DNA from: Fodinibacter sp963747405
Lineage (GTDB): Bacteria > Actinomycetota > Actinomycetes > Actinomycetales > Dermatophilaceae
Assembly (NCBI GenBank): GCA_963747405.1
Contig: CAVVFG010000015.1
Span: 56,469 to 120,468, forward strand
Length of the DNA: 64,000 bases
Reading direction: 5' to 3'
Shown here one piece after another: positions 59,593 to 64,000 of this stretch. How positions within the stretch are numbered: the stretch's first letter is position 1; the number at the start of each line of letters is the position of its first letter. The position numbers were made by a program, and so were the translations under genes. Below the pieces are notes generated by a model. It worked only from the letters and a program-made list of their open reading frames with translations, was not told the origin of the DNA and did not search any database.

Positions 59593-61050
59593 TCACGCGG
59601 TCGTACGCGCAAGGTCGCCTGCGGTGGAGGTCGCGGGGGTCGTGGTGGGTGCTGGTATCTGGTCGGCGCCCTTGCGAAGCGTGAGCAGGGCGAGCACCGC
59701 GATCAGCGCGCCGGCGGAGGCCACCATGAAGATGCTCCACCCGGTGGCCGCCTCCGTGGAGGCGCCGGCGCGCAACCGTCCGACATAGATGGTCTCCGTG
59801 GCCGCCAGTGCGAGCGCGCCACCGAGCTGCCGTCCGAGCAGGAGCGCACCCATGGCTGCACCCAGGTCGGTCGGCCTTACGGTGCGCTGCACGGCGATCT
59901 GCAGACCGGACAGGTTTGGCCCGACCCCGGCCCCGATCAGCGCCATCAGCAGCAGGGGCAGCGCCGCCGGGGAGGACGAGCCGAAGGCGGTGAAGCCGAC
60001 GGCTCCGAGCGCCACGGCTGCGTTGGCGAGAAGCAGGGTGCCGCGAAACGCGCTGCGGCGCGCGATCGCGGCGGCGCCGACGTTGACCGCGATGAGGAGG
60101 CCGAGCAGGAGTGGGTAGATGAACAGGCCGGATCGGGTGGCGCTGACTCCCTGCGTCTGCTGGTAGTAGCGCGGCAGGAGCATCACGCAGGCGTAGAGGC
60201 CGAAGGTGGCAGTGGCCGCCGTGACCAGCAGGCGCATCATCACCGGCTGGGTGAGTAGCCGCAGCGGCAGGACCGGGGACTCGGCGCGACGCTCGACGAG
60301 CGCCAGCAGCCCCAGGCCGGCGAGCCCGAAGAGCACCAAACCTCCGGTGCGTGCGGCGAGCCACGACGGAACGAGCAGGTGCTGGTTCAGCCCGACAAGC
60401 ACCAATCCCAATGAGGCGGTCAGCGTGGCGATGCCCGCGATGTCCAGCGGTGTCTCGCGACCCTGCCGGCGACCTAGCTCGGCGGGCAGCACCCGCGCGA
60501 CGACGGCGATGGCCATCAGGCCGAGCGGGACGTTCACGAGGAACACCCACCGCCATCCGACGCGGTCGGTCAGCAGGCCGCCGATCATCGGTCCGGCGAT
60601 GAAGCTGACGGCCATGATGCCGGCGAGCACGGCTTGGGCCGTGGCGTTGCGGCGGGCTCCGGACAGCTCTGCGACAAGGAGGAACGAGAGCGCCTCGAGC
60701 GCGGCGGCGCCGGCTCCCTGCACCGCCCGGAATGTGGCCACCTGCCCCATCGACTGGGCGATCGCGCACAGCGCGGAGCCGAACACGAACAGGCCCATCC
60801 CGAGCAGCAGCATGCGCTGGCGACCGTAGCGGTCGGACAGGCGGGCGAACACCGGCAGAAGGACGGTGGCGGGCACGAGGTAGGCCGTGATCCCCCAGAC
60901 GTACCAAGACTCACCTCCTAGGTCGCGAACGATCTGGGGCAGCGCGGTGCCGACGATGGTCTGGTCGAGCATGGCCAGGAGCAGGCCGGAGAGCACGGCC
61001 AGCCACAACAGGGTGCGGCGGCGGCGTGAGAGGCTCGCGAGCTCGTTCAT
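59593..61050 (-). CDS. MFS drug exporter (DHA2/EmrB-QacA type)
   Basis: This 485-residue transporter has about 14 hydrophobic segments. DHA2 signatures are LLAMLDQTIVGTALPQIVRDL in helix 1, RLSDRYGRQRMLLLGMGLF (motif A), QGAGAAALEALSFLL, and VSFIAGPMIGGLLTDRVGWRWVFLVNVPLG (motif C region). It would export drugs or toxic metabolites by proton antiport. It diverges from a PadR gene with a perfect PadR operator between them. Repression relieved by a transported compound is the expected mode, as for LmrR-type systems. Confidence 0.9.
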   Translation of the reverse strand: MNELASLSRRRRTLLWLAVLSGLLLAMLDQTIVGTALPQIVRDLGGESWYVWGITAYLVPATVLLPVFARLSDRYGRQRMLLLGMGLFVFGSALCAIAQSMGQVATFRAVQGAGAAALEALSFLLVAELSGARRNATAQAVLAGIMAVSFIAGPMIGGLLTDRVGWRWVFLVNVPLGLMAIAVVARVLPAELGRRQGRETPLDIAGIATLTASLGLVLVGLNQHLLVPSWLAARTGGLVLFGLAGLGLLALVERRAESPVLPLRLLTQPVMMRLLVTAATATFGLYACVMLLPRYYQQTQGVSATRSGLFIYPLLLGLLIAVNVGAAAIARRSAFRGTLLLANAAVALGAVGFTAFGSSSPAALPLLLMALIGAGVGPNLSGLQIAVQRTVRPTDLGAAMGALLLGRQLGGALALAATETIYVGRLRAGASTEAATGWSIFMVASAGALIAVLALLTLRKGADQIPAPTTTPATSTAGDLARTTA

Positions 61051-61060
61051 ATATAGAAAA

Positions 61061-61084
61061 TGACATGTTGATCTCAACATGTCA
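61061..61084. promoter_or_regulatory. PadR operator between MFS exporter and padR
   Basis: The perfect dyad TGACATGTTGA-tc-TCAACATGTCA contains ATGT-n8-ACAT, the known PadR-family operator pattern. It lies 11 nt before the MFS ATG and 18-24 nt before the padR start, so one bound dimer would block both promoters. Confidence 0.88.
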
Positions 61085-61101
61085 AGTCCGACAGTTGTGG
61101 C

Positions 61102-61107
61102 TATGCT
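61102..61107 (+). promoter_or_regulatory. -10 box of the second padR gene (leaderless)
   Basis: TATGCT directly precedes ATG 61108 and lies 6 nt before GTG 61114; the spacing favours the GTG as start. Confidence 0.55.
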
Positions 61108-61113
61108 ATGGCT

Positions 61114-61623
61114 GTGTCCCTGCGCTACGCGATCCTCGGCCTGCTGGCCCGACGCCCGTCGACTGGCTACGAGCTGGCCCAGACCTTCGATCGCTCGCTG
61201 CGCACTTCGTGGCACGCGAGTCACAGCCAGATCTATCCCGAGCTCGGCAAGCTCGAGCGCGCCGGGCTGGTGGAAGTGGTCGGACGCGGAGCACGACGGA
61301 GCAAGACCTATGGGCTGACCGGTCCCGGCCGCGAGGAGCTGCGTCGTTGGCTGGTCGAGGCCGAGCCCGACCGGTCCCAGCGCAACGAGAGCGGCGTACG
61401 ACTCTTCCTCACCCCCCTCCTGGGCGCCACCGACCGGCGCATCGCCTACCAGCGCGACCTTCGTCACGTCGAGCTCGAGCTCGACGAACTCGAGGAGCTG
61501 CGAGCCCAGCTTCACGGCTCGGAGTCACCGGAGGCGTTCAGCCCGCAGATCGATCTCGGCATCCGACTCAACACCGTCATCCGCGACTGGCTGACAGAAC
61601 AGGTAGACCATGCCAACGGCTAA
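61114..61623 (+). CDS. PadR-family transcriptional regulator of the MFS exporter
   Basis: This 169-residue regulator has the PadR winged helix (VSLRYAILGLLARRPSTGYELAQTF, HASHSQIYPELGKLERAGLVEV, RSKTYGLTGPGREEL). A C-terminal Vir_act_alpha_C helical domain (DRRIAYQRDLRHVELELDELEEL) forms the dimer. It is the longer PadR subfamily that often controls an adjacent exporter. ATG 61108 would overlap the -10 box, so GTG 61114 is preferred; the difference is two residues. Confidence 0.9.
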   Translation: MSLRYAILGLLARRPSTGYELAQTFDRSLRTSWHASHSQIYPELGKLERAGLVEVVGRGARRSKTYGLTGPGREELRRWLVEAEPDRSQRNESGVRLFLTPLLGATDRRIAYQRDLRHVELELDELEELRAQLHGSESPEAFSPQIDLGIRLNTVIRDWLTEQVDHANG

Positions 61624-61677
61624 GCCAGTGCGCGCGCGCCCTGTGGAGCACCCGAACGTGGACAGGCGGTTTCCCTC

Positions 61678-62034
61678 TTGAGCACGCATACGTTCCGCAT
61701 CACCGTCCGCGGCTTCTTCGACGCGCTGACCCAGGCTCAGCGCAGCGAGCTCCTCGCAGAAGCCGACCAACACGACATTCTCCGGACGGCCCACACGCCC
61801 ACAGGGCATCTGAGCTACGACCTGTCCGCGCGCGAGGCGTTCGCATTCCGGTTCCTGGACACAGGAGAGGAAGAGGACGACGTCACCGCTGCCACCCGGC
61901 GGGCCGAGACCGCAGCGGCCACCTGGCTGGAAGATCGCGGCTACGGGTTCAAGAACCTCCGCTCACAGGCCGTTGATCTCGCGACTGCCCCCCTCAGCAA
62001 GCGACAGCGCCAAGCTGCGGTGCGCGGCCGCTGA
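61678..62034 (+). CDS. DUF6204-like small protein
   Basis: This 118-residue protein begins STHTFRITVRGFFDALTQAQRSELLAEADQHDILRTAHTPTGHLSYDLSAREAFAFRF, which resembles the actinobacterial DUF6204 family. An alpha/beta core and a basic C-terminus follow (LSKRQRQAAVRGR). The start is a TTG at 61678 without a good ribosome binding site, which may mean a weak or decayed start. Function unknown. It follows the padR gene after 54 nt in the same direction. Confidence 0.7.
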   Translation: MSTHTFRITVRGFFDALTQAQRSELLAEADQHDILRTAHTPTGHLSYDLSAREAFAFRFLDTGEEEDDVTAATRRAETAAATWLEDRGYGFKNLRSQAVDLATAPLSKRQRQAAVRGR

Positions 62035-62248
62035 CAACATTGTGGCTCAGGCCGACAACAAACCTCAGTCGCACAGCAGAAGCCGGCGATTGCCGGCGTT
62101 ATGACGCAGGCAATCAACGGTGCTGATGGCGCTGGTGGCTCATTTCACCTTCTCACGAGTCGGTCAAGCAGTGCCGCGTGGCGGGAAGGTCGATGTGGGT
62201 TACAGACTCGTTTCGTGACCACCGCTCCTTGGCGTACGGCGGCGTGCC

Positions 62249-62551
62249 CTACGTGGCGGGGACTTCGGCAGGCCCGGAGGTCGCGCGCGGAGGTGTTCTC
62301 ACACCCTTGATGAGCAGATAGGCCAAGAGCGCCACCTCGCAGACGATCTCGGGCAGGACCAAGACGGCTGCCGACGTGTCTGCCACCGACGGGACGAGGA
62401 ATCGGGTCACGGCGTCGTTGACGTAGCAGACGGTGCCGAGCATGAGCAGGAAGGAGAGCCACCTGGGGAACATGCCGGACCGTAGGCCGAGCAGGCCGAG
62501 GGCGAAGAGCCACAGCCAGGTGAACTGGGCGATCAGGTAGCCGTAGCAGTC
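62249..62551 (-). pseudogene. C-terminal remnant of a DUF4386-type membrane protein
   Basis: The frame encodes about 100 residues with four hydrophobic stretches: YGYLIAQFTWLWLFALGLLGL, MFPRWLSFLLMLGTVCYVNDAV, VLVLPEIVCEVALLAYLLIKGV. This is the C-terminal half of DUF4386 proteins, which are normally about 220-240 residues. The N-terminal half is missing: just beyond 62551 the sequence changes to an unrelated plus-strand fragment. An in-frame ATG at 62584 exists but reads through that foreign sequence. Probably truncated by rearrangement or insertion. Confidence 0.65.
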
Positions 62552-62717
62552 CCTGGCCGAGCGAGCCGACGGTGATGTCGCCATCGCCTTTGGCGCCGGC
62601 CGACTCTACGCCCGCGAGGAACAGCGCGCCCACACCGCCGAGCGGGCCTACCAGAAGGCGCTGCGAGCACTCCCGCAGAAGCGCGCCGACAAGTGGCTCG
62701 GCGGGAAAGGCTGCTGA
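62550..62717 (+). pseudogene. Unidentified C-terminal coding fragment
   Basis: A plus-strand frame without start ends at a TGA at 62715. It reads VAIAFGAGRLYAREEQRAH, then AERAYQKALRALPQKRADKWLGGKGC. Composition looks coding (helical, Ala/Arg/Lys with Trp near the end), but I do not recognise the family. It begins where the DUF4386 remnant stops, so both sides of the junction are broken genes. Confidence 0.4.
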
Positions 62718-62726
62718 GCGCCCAGA

Positions 62727-62990
62727 TCAGCCAGCACGGGCGTTGAGGTGGCCCGGATCTGCGCTGACCTCGACCAGGAAGCCGGCGCGCCTTGCCGCCG
62801 GATCTGATGGCCGACGCCTACCCGTACGTCTTCCTCGACGCCACGGACTTGCACGGCAAGGGTCAACCGTGGCTGCCCTCCCAGGCCGTCGTGGTCGCCA
62901 CCGCAGTATGAGCCGACGCGCAACCGCGAGGTCCTGAGTTCGACCTCGGCGACACCGAGGACGGCGCGTTCTGGACCAGCTGCACGTCAT
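62727..62990 (+). pseudogene. IS256-family (Mutator) transposase relic
   Basis: Pieces of an IS256-type transposase are spread over three frames: TGVEVARICADLDQEAG, then YPYVFLDATDLHGKG with the first catalytic aspartate in FLDAT and QAVVVATAV, then FDLGDTEDGAFW. A stop and at least two frameshifts separate them and both ends are missing. It is a dead fragment of about 260 bp. Confidence 0.75.
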
Positions 62991-63029
62991 CTGGATGCAC
63001 GCATTCGGCCGCCGCGGGGGCGACCATCA

Positions 63030-63899
63030 TCACAGGGCGTCCAGCTGAGCGACGAGGTCGGGCATCCTCTCGAAAGCGCCCTCCTTGTCGACCCCGACGA
63101 GGCCGACGATGACGTGCTCGGTGCCGATGGCACGCAGCTGGCCGAACCGGTCCACAACCTGCTCGACGCTCTCCTGCGCGAGGTCGACCCGGCTGAGCAC
63201 CGTCTTCTCGATGTCGGCATAGTCCCTGCCTAGCGCCTCGCAGTGCCCGCGCAGCACGTCGAACTTCGCCTTCACCGCGTCCGGGCCCATGTCGAAGATG
63301 TTGCAGGCGTCGGCGTACTGAGCCACCATCCGCAGCGTCTTCTTCTCCCCGCCCCCGCCGATGAGGATCGGCGGGTGCGGCGTGGACAGGGCAGCCGGGG
63401 AGTTCAGGGGCCGCTCCAGCTGGTAGTGCTCGCCCTCGAACGGACTGTCGTCCCCGGACCACATCTGGCCGGCGAGGCGCAGGGTCTCCTCGAGCCGCTC
63501 GAAGCGCTCGGCCGTGCCCGGGTAGGGCACGCCGAGCCCGCGGTGCTCCTCCTCGTTCCACGCCGCGCCGATCCCGAGCCAGGCGCGGCCGCCGGACAGG
63601 ACGTCCAGGGTCGTCACGGTCTTGATGAGCAGCCCGGGGCGGCGGTAGGTCACGCCGGTTACCAAGGTGCCCAGCGTGATGGTCTTCGTGACGCCCGCGG
63701 CATAGGCGAGCGCGGAGTAGCCCTCGAGCATCTCGTGTTCCGGCGGGCCGATCATCGAGATCTGGAAGAAGTGGTCCATCACCCACAGGCTCGCCATGCC
63801 GGCCTCGTCCGCGTCGCGGGCGATGCGGGCGAAGGTGGGGCCGATGCTCGCTGGAGCACCGGGCCAGGTGAAATCTGCGACCTGCAGTCCGATCTTCAT
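63030..63899 (-). CDS. LLM-class F420-dependent oxidoreductase
   Basis: This 289-residue luciferase-like TIM barrel is of the type that uses F420 (or FMN). It starts MKIGLQVADFTWPGAPASIGPTFARIARDADEAGMASLWVMDH, the usual N-terminus. It continues with ITLGTLVTGVTYRRPGLLIKTVTTLDVLSGGRAWLGIGAAWNEEEHRGLGVPYP and ends with a C-terminal EHVIVGLVG part. Cofactor preference for F420 rests on similarity of the GIGAAWNEEEH region to F420 enzymes and is likely rather than certain. ATG 63899 follows a TACCTT box by 6 nt. Confidence 0.88.
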   Translation of the reverse strand: MKIGLQVADFTWPGAPASIGPTFARIARDADEAGMASLWVMDHFFQISMIGPPEHEMLEGYSALAYAAGVTKTITLGTLVTGVTYRRPGLLIKTVTTLDVLSGGRAWLGIGAAWNEEEHRGLGVPYPGTAERFERLEETLRLAGQMWSGDDSPFEGEHYQLERPLNSPAALSTPHPPILIGGGGEKKTLRMVAQYADACNIFDMGPDAVKAKFDVLRGHCEALGRDYADIEKTVLSRVDLAQESVEQVVDRFGQLRAIGTEHVIVGLVGVDKEGAFERMPDLVAQLDAL

Positions 63900-63905
63900 G
63901 GGCCA

Positions 63906-63911
63906 AAGGTA
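63906..63911 (-). promoter_or_regulatory. -10 box of the LLM oxidoreductase gene (leaderless)
   Basis: TACCTT on the minus strand, 6 nt before ATG 63899. Confidence 0.55.
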
Positions 63912-64000
63912 GACCCGTGAATCAACCCTGCCACGCCCCCATCGGCGGGTGCCGCCAGCCGCTGGGCCTCGTGGTAGTCCCTGACGAAAGGCACTCAACT

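Overview
The window reads as chromosome of a very high-GC actinobacterium, probably order Micrococcales and plausibly family Intrasporangiaceae. The evidence is the ssb-rpsR-rplI block with dnaB, the radA-disA-mutY block, clpC near lysS and lsr2, a DUF222-HNH nuclease, F420-type enzymes, and the many genes whose start codon sits 6-8 nt after a TAnnnT -10 box (leaderless transcription). The family assignment is inference. No rRNA or tRNA gene and no CRISPR array was recognised.

Layout. 1-5.8 kb: single-strand binding protein, ribosomal proteins S18 and L9, then DNA repair and signalling genes (radA, disA, mutY) and a MOSC protein. 6-14 kb: a secreted HEXXH metallopeptidase-like protein, a short N-acetylglutamate synthase, clpC, a CPA1 antiporter and the glycosylase nei. 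14-20.7 kb: a non-homologous end-joining locus with Ku, a small HhH protein, a stand-alone DNA ligase and a stand-alone LigD-type polymerase. Between them lie a P-loop kinase and a DUF222-HNH nuclease preceded by a consensus SOS box. An array of diverged ~85-bp tandem repeats lies before the ligase gene. 20.7-25.7 kb: FhuF-like protein, lsr2, a small membrane protein and lysS, then an apparently intact IS110-family element lying inside a palindromic repeat, then a VOC protein.

26.7-37 kb: a GntR regulator diverges from a complete myo-inositol catabolic operon (two dehydrogenases, iolE, iolC, a Cgl0159-type aldolase, iolB, iolD, iolA). 38.5-41 kb: a DesA3-like acyl desaturase with its ferredoxin reductase, under a promoter that overlaps three 15-bp iterons. 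41.2-50 kb: a BMP-type nucleoside ABC importer beside a purine nucleoside/MTA phosphorylase, an amidohydrolase-type deaminase, a cupin and an SDR, together a nucleoside uptake and salvage region. The deaminase carries an in-frame ~80-codon insert built on a long palindrome. Its central hairpin recurs between rpsR and rplI.

50-58.4 kb: gamma-glutamyltransferase, MATE exporter, alkylation-repair protein, CoA transferase, DUF2277 protein, dnaB behind a cluster of DnaA-box-like 9-mers, and a VapBC module. 58.4-64 kb: two PadR systems (one with a 2-TM partner, one diverging from an MFS exporter across a textbook PadR operator), a DUF6204-like protein, a scrap of a DUF4386 gene abutting an IS256-family relic, and an F420-type luciferase-like oxidoreductase. 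The last 5 kb looks like accessory, rearranged DNA.
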